Shown: positions 35,964 to 45,379, counted from the stretch's first letter. The stretch: DNA of 64,000 bases from Arthrobacter sunyaminii (GCF_018866305.1 NZ_CP076456.1:3224001-3288000); one strand, 5' to 3'. Notes: generated by a model not told the origin, from the sequence alone. Numbers and translations: made by a program.

Positions 35964-36638
35964 TTATTGGGCGGCGGGCGCGGTTTCCCGGGACTGCCGT
36001 GATTCCAGGGTGCGCAGGACCTTCTTGATTTCCGGGGACAGCACCAGTCCCCCTGCAGCCTCCGCGTCGGCCAGCAGCCCGGCCTGTGCCGGACTGAGCC
36101 CGCGGAAAACATCGCCGGAGGTCACCCCGTGTTCCGGACGCCGAATAACAGTCACCGGGTCTCCTGCGCTGATGGTCCCGTTGCGGACAACGCGCAAATA
36201 GGTTCCCACCCGGCCGGCCGCCGCGAACCGCTTCACCCAGCCGGGCTGCTCCATCCGCTGGGCAAAATTCCGGCACGGCGTGCGGGGGCAGGTCACTTCC
36301 AGGATGGTCCGGTCCCCGATCTGCCAGCGCTCACCGATCACGGCCTCGGATACCGGAAGGCCCGCAATCCGCAGGTTTTCCCCGAAGCGGCCCGGAGGAA
36401 TGTCCGTACCCAGTTCGCCTGCCCAGTAGTCGGCGTCGTCCTGCGAATAGGCGTAAACGGCCTTGGATTCCCCGCCGTGGTGTTTGCGGCTGGCCTGGAT
36501 GTCCCCGCTCAAACCGAGACCGTGAACCTTCACGGGCCCGACGACGGGACGCTTGTCGATTGCCGTCACGCCGGTGGAATCTGTGGTGGGCAGCAGTTCG
36601 TGGACGCGGCACACGGCCAGCAGGGTTCCCGGGGTCAT
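35964..36638 (-). CDS. MOSC-domain protein (YiiM-like)
   Basis: 224 aa from ATG 36638. MOSC fold: VGPVKVHGLGLSGDIQASRKHHGGESKAVYAY, the FGENLRI-type motif PPGRFGENLRIAGLPVSEAVIGE, and the conserved cysteine in VTCPRTPCRNFAQRM. MOSC domains handle sulfur bound to molybdenum cofactor or related sulfur transfers; YiiM-like stand-alone proteins confer resistance to N-hydroxylated base analogues in enterobacteria. An extra C-terminal ~60 residues (VFRGLSPAQAGLLADAEAAGG) is typical of the longer form. Monocistronic. Confidence 0.88.
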   Translation of the reverse strand: MTPGTLLAVCRVHELLPTTDSTGVTAIDKRPVVGPVKVHGLGLSGDIQASRKHHGGESKAVYAYSQDDADYWAGELGTDIPPGRFGENLRIAGLPVSEAVIGERWQIGDRTILEVTCPRTPCRNFAQRMEQPGWVKRFAAAGRVGTYLRVVRNGTISAGDPVTVIRRPEHGVTSGDVFRGLSPAQAGLLADAEAAGGLVLSPEIKKVLRTLESRQSRETAPAAQ

Positions 36639-36700
36639 GCGGATGATTCTACGAGGCTGGTTTGTGTTCCGCACGACACTCGGCGGGCAGTGACCGGATA

Positions 36701-37999
36701 CTACGGCTGAACGTTCTTCACGGGAGCCAGCGGGATCTGTTCCGAAACGGACTGTTTCCACCAGCGCTGCGGGCGGCTCTTCCACAGCGCGACGAGCCAC
36801 CAGGCCATCAGGCCCACTCCCCAGAAGACACCGACGCTGGAGGCCATGAGCCATGCCTCGGGTATTTGGGAATCAAGGTTTGGTGCCCCCATGAGCCAGC
36901 CAATGGCCTTGGGCGAGAGTAGGAAAACCACAAAGGATGAGACCAGCAGGACCATGCCCCAGCGGTGAACCCCTGTTCCCTGCTGCGTAAAGTCCGCGAT
37001 GTTCCGCCAGAGGACCGGGATGAAGAGGGCCGCCCACACCCAGTGGTGCGACCAGGAGACCGGTGAGATCAGCAGCATGAGGAGCGCGGTTGCAGCCAGG
37101 GCAGTGATCAGGTCTCCGCGGTTGCCGGCGAGCCGGATGATCACGGCCGCCGCAGCAATCATCAGCAGGGACAGCAGCAGCCAGGGCAGGTCCACGGGGA
37201 AATCCGGTCCGGTGAAATGCAGGATGGCGCCCTTGATACCCAGGTTGTCCACATATCCGGCCCCGCCAATCCGGGAGGTGTCGGGCAGCAGCTCGGCCCA
37301 ATAGGTGCGTGATTCCCGCGGCAGGATCAAGAAGCCAAGCCCAAAGGTAGCCAGGAAGCCAAAGGTCATGTTGCGCAGGCCGCGCCAGTCTCCGCGCGCC
37401 AGGTAATACAGGCCGAACACCAGCGGCGTGAGCTTCAAGCCGGCAGCGACGCCGGTCAGCAGTCCCGTGGGCCAGGTGTCCCGCTTAATCAGGAAGTCCG
37501 CCATGATCAGCCCGAACAGCAGAATGTTGATTTGCCCGAACGCCAGGGTTTCCCGCCAGGGTCCCAGCAGGATCACGAAACCAATGCCGGCCAGGGCCAG
37601 CGGACGCAGCCACTGGTGCTTGAGGACGGCGCGCACTCCCGGCTGCCGGAAGGCGTAGGCAACACCCAACACGGCAGTGGCTGCGGCGATCAGCAGCGAG
37701 ATGCCGGTGAAAATGTTGAGTCCGAGGCTCTGCCCGAACGGCGCCAGAACAGCGAACAGGAGCGCCGAAAAAGGCGGATACGTGAACAGGAGGCTGCTGC
37801 CCTCGCGGTACCGCAGTTCCTTGGTGTAGAGCTCGCCTCCGGCGTCGATCACGCTCTGTCCACCGGTCAGGTACACGCTGAAATCCAGCCCGTGCCGGGG
37901 GGAAATCACAAAGGCTGCAGTGATCATGAGTGCCGCAGCGAACAGCGCCGCCAGAGTTACTGCCAGCCGGGCCATTCCGGATCGGGTCTTCAGGCCCAT
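36701..37999 (-). CDS. GT87-type membrane glycosyltransferase (alpha-mannosyltransferase-like)
   Basis: 432 aa from ATG 37999, with GGGAG 5 bases upstream. Around ten transmembrane segments. The first periplasmic loop holds SPRHGLDFSVYLTGGQSVIDAGGELYT with an aspartate typical of GT-C enzymes, followed by FTYPPFSALLFAVL and, later, GLKLTPLVFGLYYLARG and SPVSWSHHWVWA. These are signatures of the DUF2029/GT87 family, which includes mycobacterial PimE and uses polyprenyl-phosphate mannose on the outer face of the membrane to extend phosphatidylinositol mannosides or lipoglycans. Donor and acceptor are inferred from the family. Confidence 0.87.
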   Translation of the reverse strand: MGLKTRSGMARLAVTLAALFAAALMITAAFVISPRHGLDFSVYLTGGQSVIDAGGELYTKELRYREGSSLLFTYPPFSALLFAVLAPFGQSLGLNIFTGISLLIAAATAVLGVAYAFRQPGVRAVLKHQWLRPLALAGIGFVILLGPWRETLAFGQINILLFGLIMADFLIKRDTWPTGLLTGVAAGLKLTPLVFGLYYLARGDWRGLRNMTFGFLATFGLGFLILPRESRTYWAELLPDTSRIGGAGYVDNLGIKGAILHFTGPDFPVDLPWLLLSLLMIAAAAVIIRLAGNRGDLITALAATALLMLLISPVSWSHHWVWAALFIPVLWRNIADFTQQGTGVHRWGMVLLVSSFVVFLLSPKAIGWLMGAPNLDSQIPEAWLMASSVGVFWGVGLMAWWLVALWKSRPQRWWKQSVSEQIPLAPVKNVQP

Positions 38000-38126
38000 G
38001 ATTCTCCCTGCACTACAGCCAACCGAGATATTAACGCTCGCAAGTCTACCGGGGGCCGCGCATCGGTGAACTGTCCGGGGCACAGGATAGGCTGGGCGCA
38101 GTCAATCCATCATTGGAAGGTTGCTC

Positions 38127-39308
38127 ATGTCCGCACCGCTTTTGGCCATCGTTAATGCCCGCGTTGTTCCCGTCACTGCGCCGCCGTTCGACGGCACGGT
38201 GGTGCTGGAAGACGGCAGGATTCGGGAGCTTGGCCCGGACGTCACCGTTCCGGAGGGAGCGCAGGTCATCGATGCCGGCGGCCAGTGGCTGCTGCCGGGC
38301 CTGGTCGACGCGCACACCCACCTCGGCGTGCATGAAGAGGGCGAAGGCTGGGCCGGCAACGACACGAATGAAATGACGGACCCGGTGATGGCCGGGGTCC
38401 GCGCTATCGACGGCGTCAACCCGCACGATCTGGGTTTCGATGATGCGCTCGCCGGAGGGGTCACCGCAGTGAACATCAACCCCGGTTCGGGCAACCCCAT
38501 CGGCGGTCTGGCCGTGGCCCTGCACACACACGGGCGGTACGTGGAGGAAATGGTCCTCCGCTCCCCCAGCGGCCTGAAGTCCGCCCTCGGCGAGAATCCC
38601 AAGCGCGTGTACAGCGACAAGAAGCAGACCCCGTCCACCCGGCTGGGCACGGCGCTGGTGATCCGCAAGGCGTTCATGGATGCACAGAACCACATGGGAA
38701 AGAACGACGACGACGACCGCGACCCCCAGCTCGAAGCCCTCGCCATGGTGCTGCGCCGGGAAATCCCGTGGCGCCAGCACGCCCACCGCGCCGACGATAT
38801 CGGCACGGCCCTGCGGCTGGCCGACGAGTTCGGCTATGACCTGGTCCTGGACCACGGCACCGAGGCCCACCTGCTGGCAGACGTCCTGGCCGAGCGCGGG
38901 GTGCCGGTGCTGATCGGACCCCTGTTTACTACCCGTTCCAAGGTGGAGCTGCGCCAGCGGAGCATGGAAAACCCGGGCAAGCTGGCCGCAGCGGGCGTGG
39001 AAATCTCCATCATCACCGACCATCCGGTGGTGCCGATCAACTTCCTGATCTATCAGGCAGCCCTGGCGGTGAAGGAAGGACTGGATCCCGAGACAGCCCT
39101 GCGTTCGGTCACCATCAATCCCGCCAAGGTCCTGGGCCTGGCAGACCGCATCGGTTCGCTTGAGCCGGGCAAGGACGCCGACGTTGTGCTCTGGAGCGGA
39201 GATCCGCTCGATGTCATGCAGCGGGCGCTGACCGTGTGGATCGGCGGACGCGAGGTCTACCGCTATGACACCCAGACCCGGACGCCCGTAGTGGCCGGCC
39301 GCCAGTGA
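38127..39308 (+). CDS. Amidohydrolase (imidazolonepropionase-like)
   Basis: 393 aa from ATG 38127, which follows GGAAGG. TIM-barrel metal-dependent hydrolase: LLPGLVDAHTHLGVHEEG (H-x-H), a long insertion after it, ALAGGVTAVNINPGSGNPIGG, LDHGTEAHLLADVLAERGVPVLIGPLF, ISIITDHPVVP, and the closing LADRIGSLEPGKDADVVLWSGDPLD. Similar proteins are annotated as imidazolonepropionase-like amidohydrolases of unknown substrate; no hut genes are close. The downstream membrane-protein gene overlaps by four bases, so they share a transcript. Confidence 0.87.
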   Translation: MSAPLLAIVNARVVPVTAPPFDGTVVLEDGRIRELGPDVTVPEGAQVIDAGGQWLLPGLVDAHTHLGVHEEGEGWAGNDTNEMTDPVMAGVRAIDGVNPHDLGFDDALAGGVTAVNINPGSGNPIGGLAVALHTHGRYVEEMVLRSPSGLKSALGENPKRVYSDKKQTPSTRLGTALVIRKAFMDAQNHMGKNDDDDRDPQLEALAMVLRREIPWRQHAHRADDIGTALRLADEFGYDLVLDHGTEAHLLADVLAERGVPVLIGPLFTTRSKVELRQRSMENPGKLAAAGVEISIITDHPVVPINFLIYQAALAVKEGLDPETALRSVTINPAKVLGLADRIGSLEPGKDADVVLWSGDPLDVMQRALTVWIGGREVYRYDTQTRTPVVAGRQ

Positions 39309-39748
39309 CCAGACCCGCAGACCGCAGCCCCGTGACGAACAATCCCCGCACTCCTCTGCCCAAGATCATCCGGGCCGCTTTCGGAGCCTGGCTGGCGGCG
39401 GCCGTTCTCGTGGCCGTGGCCGGGATTTCCTTCATCACGTCAGCCCAGACCCAGCACCGCGACGGCGCCGCACTCACCAGTTTGGGGCTGGTGACCCTGG
39501 CTGTGGCGGTGGTGATGGGGTTTTATGCGCTGCGCCTGCGGACCGGGAAACGCAGCGCACGCGAGACACTCACCACCGTGGGCATGATTCTCGGGATACC
39601 GCTGCTGTTCCGCGGCCCGGCGCTGGTCGCCCTCGGCGCCGTCCTGCTGCTGTGTGTGCTGCTGCTGTGGCTGCCGCAAAGCAGCAGGTTCTTCCAGGAA
39701 CGAGATCCCAAGGCCCGCCGCCGGCTCCTGGGCCGGCGGCGGCCTTAA
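39305..39748 (+). CDS. Membrane protein of unknown function
   Basis: 147 aa from GTG 39305, overlapping the amidohydrolase stop (GTGA). Four hydrophobic segments: IIRAAFGAWLAAAVLVAVAG, LTSLGLVTLAVAVVMGFYAL, LTTVGMILGIPLLF and VALGAVLLLCVLLLWLP. N- and C-termini are basic and probably cytoplasmic. The pattern resembles small actinobacterial membrane proteins of no known role. Translational coupling suggests it works with, or is simply carried by, the amidohydrolase gene. Confidence 0.72.
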   Translation: MTRPADRSPVTNNPRTPLPKIIRAAFGAWLAAAVLVAVAGISFITSAQTQHRDGAALTSLGLVTLAVAVVMGFYALRLRTGKRSARETLTTVGMILGIPLLFRGPALVALGAVLLLCVLLLWLPQSSRFFQERDPKARRRLLGRRRP

Positions 39749-39761
39749 GGCTGCAGGTTTC

Positions 39762-40910
39762 CTACAACTGGTCCAGTGCCTGCTGCAGGTCCGCGATTAG
39801 GTCTTCGAGATCCTCGATGCCCACGGAAAGCCGCAGCAGGTTCTCCGGAACGGCAAGCTCGGTGCCCTTGACTGATGCGTGCGTCATTTCCGACGGATAA
39901 TTCATCAGCGACTCGACCCCGCCCAGCGACTCCGCCAGCGTGAACACACGGGTGGATTCGGCCACCTTCCTGGCCGCGGCCTCGCCGCCCTTGAAGGACA
40001 CTGAGACCATTCCGCCGAAGTCCTTCATCTGGGCCTTGGCCAGGTCGTGTCCGGGGTGGTCTTCCAGCCCCGGATAGAGCACGTTTTCGACGGCGGGCTG
40101 GTCCCGCAGCCACTTGGCGACCGCCATGGCGTTGGACGAATGCCGGTCCATCCGCACACCCAGGGTCTTCAGTCCGCGCGTGGTCAGCCAGGCTTCCATC
40201 GGAGCGGACACCGCGCCGACCGCAAACTGGATGAAGCCGATCTTCTCGGCGGCGGCGTCGTCGTTCAGGATGACCGCGCCGCCAACGGCGTCGGAATGCC
40301 CGCCGATGTACTTGGTGGTGGAGTGCACCACAATGTCCGCGCCCAGTGCCAGCGGCTGCTGCAGGTACGGGGAAGCGAAGGTGTTGTCGACAACCAGCCA
40401 GGCCCCGGCGTCGTGCGCGGCCTGCGCGACGGCGGCAATGTCGGAAATCTTCATCATGGGGTTCGACGGCGTTTCCAGCCACACCATTTTGGTGTTGCCG
40501 GCGGCGATGGCCCGGGTGAGGGCGCCGACGTCGGACATGTCCACTGCGGCGTTGGTGATGCCCCACGCGGAGAGAACCTTGTTGATCAATCGGTAGGTGC
40601 CGCCGTAGGCGTCGTTGCCGAGCACAATGTGGTCTCCGGGGGCCAGGAGGGCGCGGATCAGGGCGTCCTCCGCGGCCAGGCCGGAACTGAAGGAGTACGC
40701 GTGGGCGCCGCCCTCCAGTGCGGCCAGCTGGTCCTGCAGCGCATCGCGGGTGGGGTTGGTGCCGCGGCCGTATTCGTAGCCGTTGCGCAGTCCGCCAATG
40801 CCGTCCTGGGCGTAGGTGGTGCTTTGGTATAGCGGCGGAATGACCGCACCGGTGGTGGGGTCCGGGGTTTGGCCCGCGTGGATGGCGCGGGTGTTGAAGC
40901 CTTCGCTCAT
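39762..40910 (-). CDS. metB: Cystathionine gamma-synthase / gamma-lyase (PLP)
   Basis: 382 aa from ATG 40910, with GGGAGC upstream. Cys/Met-metabolism PLP family: RAIHAGQTPDPTTGAVIPPLYQSTTY (start), EYGRGTNPTRDALQDQLAALEG, SFSSGLAAEDA, VVDNTFASPYLQQPLALGAD, and the PLP-binding Lys200 in HSTTKYIGGHSD. Annotated as MetB in actinobacteria, where enzymes of this type can make cystathionine from O-acylhomoserine and cysteine or cleave it. The gene upstream is cystathionine beta-synthase, so together they provide reverse transsulfuration (homocysteine to cysteine); the gamma-lyase activity is then the relevant one. Confidence 0.9.
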   Translation of the reverse strand: MSEGFNTRAIHAGQTPDPTTGAVIPPLYQSTTYAQDGIGGLRNGYEYGRGTNPTRDALQDQLAALEGGAHAYSFSSGLAAEDALIRALLAPGDHIVLGNDAYGGTYRLINKVLSAWGITNAAVDMSDVGALTRAIAAGNTKMVWLETPSNPMMKISDIAAVAQAAHDAGAWLVVDNTFASPYLQQPLALGADIVVHSTTKYIGGHSDAVGGAVILNDDAAAEKIGFIQFAVGAVSAPMEAWLTTRGLKTLGVRMDRHSSNAMAVAKWLRDQPAVENVLYPGLEDHPGHDLAKAQMKDFGGMVSVSFKGGEAAARKVAESTRVFTLAESLGGVESLMNYPSEMTHASVKGTELAVPENLLRLSVGIEDLEDLIADLQQALDQL

Positions 40911-40942
40911 GGTTTGCTCCCTTGCTTCAGGATGGATGTCGG

Positions 40943-42322
40943 TTAGACGCTCATGTAGGACAGCAGGTCATGCCGCGTGAGTATTCCCACCGGCGCGCCC
41001 TCTGAGGTGACCATGACGGCGTCGTTCTCCTGCAGTTTTTCCTTGGCGGCAGCCACGGAGTCCCCGGCACCGACCATCGCCAGCTGCGGTCCCATGTGGT
41101 CCCTGATGCTGTCAGTGGGCTTGGCCTCGCCGCGGAACAGCTTCTCCGTCAGCGAGCGCTCGTCCACTGATCCGAGGACCTCGCCGATGCGCACCGGCGG
41201 TTCCTGCGACAGGACCGGAATGCACGAGACACCGTACTCGTTCAGGATGTTGATGACGTCCAGGACCGTCTCGTTGGGATGGGTGTGCACCAGGTCCGGC
41301 AGCGAGGCGTCCTTGGTGGCCAGCACGTCGCGGACGGCGGCTTCCTGCTCCGGGCCCTGCAGGAAACCGTAGGAGCGCATCCACTCATCGTTGAAGATCT
41401 TGCCCATGTAGCCGCGGCCGCTGTCCGGCAGCACCACCACCACCACGTCGTCGGGGCCCAGGTCGCGGGCAGCGCGCAGGGCCGCCACTACTGCCATGCC
41501 GGAGGAGCCGCCTACCAGCAGGCCTTCCTCCCGGGCGAGCCGGCGGGTCATGGCGAAGGACTCCGCATCGTTCACGGGAATCACCTCGTCCGGAACGGAC
41601 GGGTCATAGTTGCCCGGCCACATGTCCTCGCCTACGCCCTCCACGAAGTAGGGACGTCCCGTGCCGCCGGAGTAGACCGAGCCCTCCGGATCGGCGGCAA
41701 TGATGCGCACCGGGCCGGTTGGACGGTCGGCGGAGATGTCCTTGAGGTAGCGGCCGGTGCCCGTGATGGTGCCGCCCGTGCCGGCGCCGGCCACGAAGTG
41801 GGTCACCGTGCCGTCGGTGTCCGCCCAGATCTCCGGGCCCGTTGACTCATAGTGGCTTTCCGGGGCGGAGGGGTTAGAGAACTGGTCCGGCTTGTAGGCG
41901 CCGGGGATTTCCCGGACCAGGCGGTCGGAGACTCCGTAGTAGGAGTCGGGGCTGTCGGGTGCGACGGCGGTGGGTGTCACCACCACTTCGGCGCCATACG
42001 CGCGGAGCACATCGCGTTTTTCCACCCCCACCTTGTCCGGCGTGACGAAGATGCAGCGGTAACCCTTTTGCTGTGCCACCAGTGCCAGGCCGACGCCGGT
42101 GTTTCCGCTGGTGGGCTCGATGATGGTGCCGCCGGGCTTCAGCTTGCCTTCCCGTTCAGCGGCCTCGATCATCCGGACCGCGATGCGGTCTTTGATGGAT
42201 CCGCCCGGGTTCAGGTATTCCAGCTTCACGAGCACCGTGGCCGCGATGCCATCGGTAACGTGGTGCAGCTTCACCAGCGGGGTCTTGCCGATCAGGTCCA
42301 GGACAGTATCTGCAAACTTCAT
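40943..42322 (-). CDS. cbs: Cystathionine beta-synthase with CBS regulatory domains
   Basis: 459 aa from ATG 42322. The catalytic domain (1-330) is a fold-type II PLP enzyme: TPLVKLHHV, LEYLNPGGSIKDRIAVRMIE with PLP Lys44, PTSGNTGVGLALVAQQKGY, FVAGAGTGGTITGTGRYLKD. The C-terminus (about 345-459) has two CBS domains (ETVLDVINILNEYGVSCIPVL and GAPVGILTRHDLLSYMSV). This is the full-length, regulated Cbs found beside metB in mycobacteria (Rv1077/Rv1079). It condenses serine and homocysteine to cystathionine. The metB gene follows after 32 bases, so both are in one unit. Confidence 0.93.
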   Translation of the reverse strand: MKFADTVLDLIGKTPLVKLHHVTDGIAATVLVKLEYLNPGGSIKDRIAVRMIEAAEREGKLKPGGTIIEPTSGNTGVGLALVAQQKGYRCIFVTPDKVGVEKRDVLRAYGAEVVVTPTAVAPDSPDSYYGVSDRLVREIPGAYKPDQFSNPSAPESHYESTGPEIWADTDGTVTHFVAGAGTGGTITGTGRYLKDISADRPTGPVRIIAADPEGSVYSGGTGRPYFVEGVGEDMWPGNYDPSVPDEVIPVNDAESFAMTRRLAREEGLLVGGSSGMAVVAALRAARDLGPDDVVVVVLPDSGRGYMGKIFNDEWMRSYGFLQGPEQEAAVRDVLATKDASLPDLVHTHPNETVLDVINILNEYGVSCIPVLSQEPPVRIGEVLGSVDERSLTEKLFRGEAKPTDSIRDHMGPQLAMVGAGDSVAAAKEKLQENDAVMVTSEGAPVGILTRHDLLSYMSV

Positions 42323-42447
42323 GTGCAACACGTTACTTGTTCGGTTCCACGGGTCCAGCTTTCCCCGGAACCCGGCGTAGCAAAAGCCACACCGCCCGGC
42401 CGCCTCCCCGGCCCTGAGCTGTCAGCGGTGCGTGCAACCATGGAGAT

Positions 42448-43443
42448 ATGTCCTTCTCCGTACCGGTGTCCGCCGCTGGGGGACCCGGCGCCTGCTCCGG
42501 AGCCGGGCCGCTCTCCATCCTCTGGGAGTCGGACCGGCCGTTGAGCCTGACCCAGACGCTGGGCATTCTGGCCCACGGCAGAAAAGATCCGTCGGTGCGG
42601 ATTGGCCCCGGGGTTGCGTGGCTGGCCTTTTCGACGCCGGAAGGGAACGCAACGCTGGCACTCAGCGAGCAGCCCGCACCGGCACCGGGCGCCCGAGTGC
42701 TGGCCCGGGCCTGGGGTCCGGGCGCCGGGGCGGCGCTGGCTGGCGTTCCGGCTCTGCTCGGGGAACGTGATGACTGGACGGCCTTTGATGACCCAGACTT
42801 CGCCGCTTCCCTCCCCGCCGCAGTCGCGGAAACCCGGCGCCGGAACCCCGGACTGCGGCTGCCCAGCACCGGCCGGATGCTGGACAGCATTGTTCCCGTC
42901 ATCCTGGAACAGAGGGTCACCGCCATGGAGGCCTATTACGCGTGGCGGTATCTGGTGACCAAATACGGTGCCGATGCTCCGGGCCCGGCACCCGCCGGCT
43001 TGAAAGTGCCGCCCGGCGCCGAAACCTGGCGCCGGGTTCCGAGCTGGGAGTGGCACCGTGCCCGGGTGGATTTCCACCGGTCCGGCACCATTCTGCGGGC
43101 CTGCGGAGCTGCCTCCGGTCTGGAACGGCTGTCCGGGGTTCCGCTCGGCACGGACCTGACGGAGCGGTTGTGTTCGCTTCCCGGCATCGGCCCCTGGAGC
43201 GCCGCGGAGATCACCCAGCGCACGCACGGCGCTCCGGACTCAGTCTCCGTGGGCGACTACCACCTGGCAGCGTTCGTGGGTGAAGCGCTGACCGGGCGCC
43301 GGACGGACGACGCCGGGATGCTGGAGCTGCTGGAGCCCTGGCGGGGCCACCGGCAGCGGCTCGTGCGGCTGCTGGTGCTAAGCGGCTTCCGGAAGCAGGC
43401 CTTCGGGCCGCGGCTGGCTCCGGAGGACTACCGCGGCCGTTAG
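42448..43443 (+). CDS. AlkA-like DNA glycosylase (HhH-GPD family)
   Basis: 331 aa. The N-terminal ~110 residues are a less conserved AlkA-like beta domain (LSILWESDRPLSLTQTLGILAHG). The C-terminal part has the helix-hairpin-helix LCSLPGIGPWSAAEITQRT starting at residue 241 and the catalytic Asp270 in VSVGDYHLAAFVGE. It excises alkylated or deaminated bases from DNA as the first step in base excision repair. Substrate range is unknown. Monocistronic, divergent from cbs. Confidence 0.87.
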   Translation: MSFSVPVSAAGGPGACSGAGPLSILWESDRPLSLTQTLGILAHGRKDPSVRIGPGVAWLAFSTPEGNATLALSEQPAPAPGARVLARAWGPGAGAALAGVPALLGERDDWTAFDDPDFAASLPAAVAETRRRNPGLRLPSTGRMLDSIVPVILEQRVTAMEAYYAWRYLVTKYGADAPGPAPAGLKVPPGAETWRRVPSWEWHRARVDFHRSGTILRACGAASGLERLSGVPLGTDLTERLCSLPGIGPWSAAEITQRTHGAPDSVSVGDYHLAAFVGEALTGRRTDDAGMLELLEPWRGHRQRLVRLLVLSGFRKQAFGPRLAPEDYRGR

Positions 43444-43514
43444 GGCACGGATTTCTCTCTGTCCCGACGCTGCCAAGACCTGCCGCGCCTGCGAAGGGCT
43501 AATCCTGCGAAGGG

Positions 43515-45116
43515 CTAATAGGGGGTAATCGCCAACCGGTAGATGGACGACGGCTCAGCCCCAAAGCGCTTCAGCACTGCCACCACCGCCTCCTCGTGCT
43601 CGCGGTCAACGGCCACCTGTGCGCGCAGCCGATCCTCGAAGTCCATTTTCCGTTGGTCGCCGCGGAAGTTTTCCGTACGCACCCTGTCCGAGTACACCGC
43701 GGAGTCTGCCAGTTCCAGGGATCTGGCCCCGGCCAGCAACAGGGCATCGCGGAGACCATCGATACGATCGGTGTTGACGACCGCGCTGATCAAATAGTCG
43801 GGGGCGCTGGAAGGGCTTTGAGCGCCATCTCCGGTTGTCGAGGTCATGTCGGAGCCCCGTCCTCTGGTGGTGGGCCGTGAGGTGATCCCGCTGAGCGCGT
43901 AGGCTGAGGCGCCCTGCTGGATCTGGTCCAGGTCGTCCTGCTCCGGGCCAGGCTCGCGCAGCCCCATGGTGCGGCTGATGATCGCGGCAATTATCCAGCT
44001 CAGGATGAAGGAAAACAGGACCACGCACACAATGGCAACCACTTGGTGCCAGAGCAGCAGCCCGCCGCCTCCGTTGAACAGTCCGTCGTCGCTGGTTGCA
44101 TTCACGGAGCTGTCCGCGAAGAAGCCCAGCAGGAAGGATCCCAGGACGCCGCCGATAAAGTGGACGGCGATGACGTCGAGGGCATCGTCATAGCGCAGCA
44201 CGTGCTTGAGCCCCACCGCGAAGCAGCAGACGCAGCCGGCAATCAGGCCAATCAGCAGTGCTCCGCCGGTGCTGACAAAGCCGGCGCAGGGGGTGATGGT
44301 GGCCAAGCCGGCGACACCCCCGGAAACCGCGCCCACCAGGGTGGAGTGGCCGCTGGTCAGGCGTTCCACCAGCAGCCAGGTCAGCATGGCGGCACCGCCC
44401 GCCACGTGTGTGTTCATCAGGGCCTGGGCCGCGATGTCGTTGGCCTGGAGCCCGTCGCCGGCGTTGAACCCAAACCAGCCGAACCACAGGATGCCGCCGC
44501 CCACCAGCATGAGCGGCAGGTTGTTGGGCGAAGTCTTGAGGTTGGGCCAGCCGCGGCGTCGGCCTACAACCAGGAGCACGGCGACGGCGGCGGCTCCGGC
44601 CGAGGCGTGCACCACCATTCCTCCGGCCCAGTCCTGGGCGCCGAGCTGAGTCAGCCATCCCTTGGGATGCCAGAGCCAGCGGGCCACCTGCGGATAGACG
44701 AGGATGGACCATGCGGCCAGAAAAACGGTCCAGCCGGCGAACTTCAGCCGTCCCGCCGTCGCCCCCGTCAGCAGCGCCGGGGTGATGATGGCAAACATCA
44801 TTTGGTAGGCGACAAAGGCGAGCGCGGGGATGGTTACCCCCGCCGCCACAGTGTGGAACTGGGGGGTGTCCACGTCGATCAGGGCAAACGCGTCGAACTC
44901 CCCCACCAGCGAGTTCCCCTGGTTGCTGAACGCCAGGGTGTAACCCACCAGCACCCAGGTGACGGTGATAATGCCCAGCGGGATGATGTTCTGCATCATC
45001 ATGGTCAGGACGTTGCGGACCGGAACCATGCCGCCGTAGAACAGTGCCAGCCCTGGAATCATGAACAGCACCAGGCCTGCGCAGATCAGTACCCAGGCGG
45101 TATCCGCGCCGTTCAC
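43515..45116 (-). CDS. amt: Ammonium transporter fused to a degenerate P-II-like domain
   Basis: 533 aa from GTG 45116, chosen because family members begin about there (NGADTAWVLICAGLVLF, GLALFYGGMVPVRN); a TTG at 45206 would add 30 residues. Eleven transmembrane Amt core with both pore histidines: GGMVVHASAG and VIAVHFIGGVLGS, plus GAQDWAGG and GWFGFNAGDG. After a ~60-residue linker, residues 441-533 align along their length with GlnK: YLISAVVNTDRID, LRDALLLAG, a T-loop-like stretch ending Phe484-Arg-Gly, and AQVAVDREHEEAVVAVLKRFG. The T-loop tyrosine is Phe, and the GK-GDGK B-loop is absent. Transports ammonium; the tail probably gates in cis. Possible GlnR target. Confidence 0.88.
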   Translation of the reverse strand: MNGADTAWVLICAGLVLFMIPGLALFYGGMVPVRNVLTMMMQNIIPLGIITVTWVLVGYTLAFSNQGNSLVGEFDAFALIDVDTPQFHTVAAGVTIPALAFVAYQMMFAIITPALLTGATAGRLKFAGWTVFLAAWSILVYPQVARWLWHPKGWLTQLGAQDWAGGMVVHASAGAAAVAVLLVVGRRRGWPNLKTSPNNLPLMLVGGGILWFGWFGFNAGDGLQANDIAAQALMNTHVAGGAAMLTWLLVERLTSGHSTLVGAVSGGVAGLATITPCAGFVSTGGALLIGLIAGCVCCFAVGLKHVLRYDDALDVIAVHFIGGVLGSFLLGFFADSSVNATSDDGLFNGGGGLLLWHQVVAIVCVVLFSFILSWIIAAIISRTMGLREPGPEQDDLDQIQQGASAYALSGITSRPTTRGRGSDMTSTTGDGAQSPSSAPDYLISAVVNTDRIDGLRDALLLAGARSLELADSAVYSDRVRTENFRGDQRKMDFEDRLRAQVAVDREHEEAVVAVLKRFGAEPSSIYRLAITPY

Positions 45117-45347
45117 GGCCGGCCGCCCTGCGGGAAGAGTCCCCGGACCCGCTTGTCCCGGGGTATGGATTGTCCGTGGAAGGTGTATCGAGCAGCAAGC
45201 TTGCAAGTGGGCATGACATCCCCGTTCCGGCTCTGCTTCAGGTGAATGGTGCGTCCGGCGCGCCGCAGACAGCGCGGGCCACCGGAGCTACGAGCTTACT
45301 TCCGCGGCCAAACCCATAAGAAGAGGACAGGTCCCTGCACGCAGCCA

Positions 45348-45379
45348 AAGGGCCGAAACCGTTTCCGGTTCCGGCCCTT
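45348..45379 (-). terminator. Hairpin after the formaldehyde dehydrogenase gene
   Basis: 14-base arms with one mismatch (AAGGGCCGAAACCG / CGGTTCCGGCCCTT), TTTC loop, followed on the minus strand by TTT. It lies 20 bases past the stop codon. Confidence 0.7.

Noticed and set aside
45212..45227. GGAAC-n6-GTCAT upstream of amt (minus strand), resembling a GlnR half-site pair
   Set aside because: Each half differs from the consensus by one base and there is no second pair at the right spacing, so it is too weak to list.
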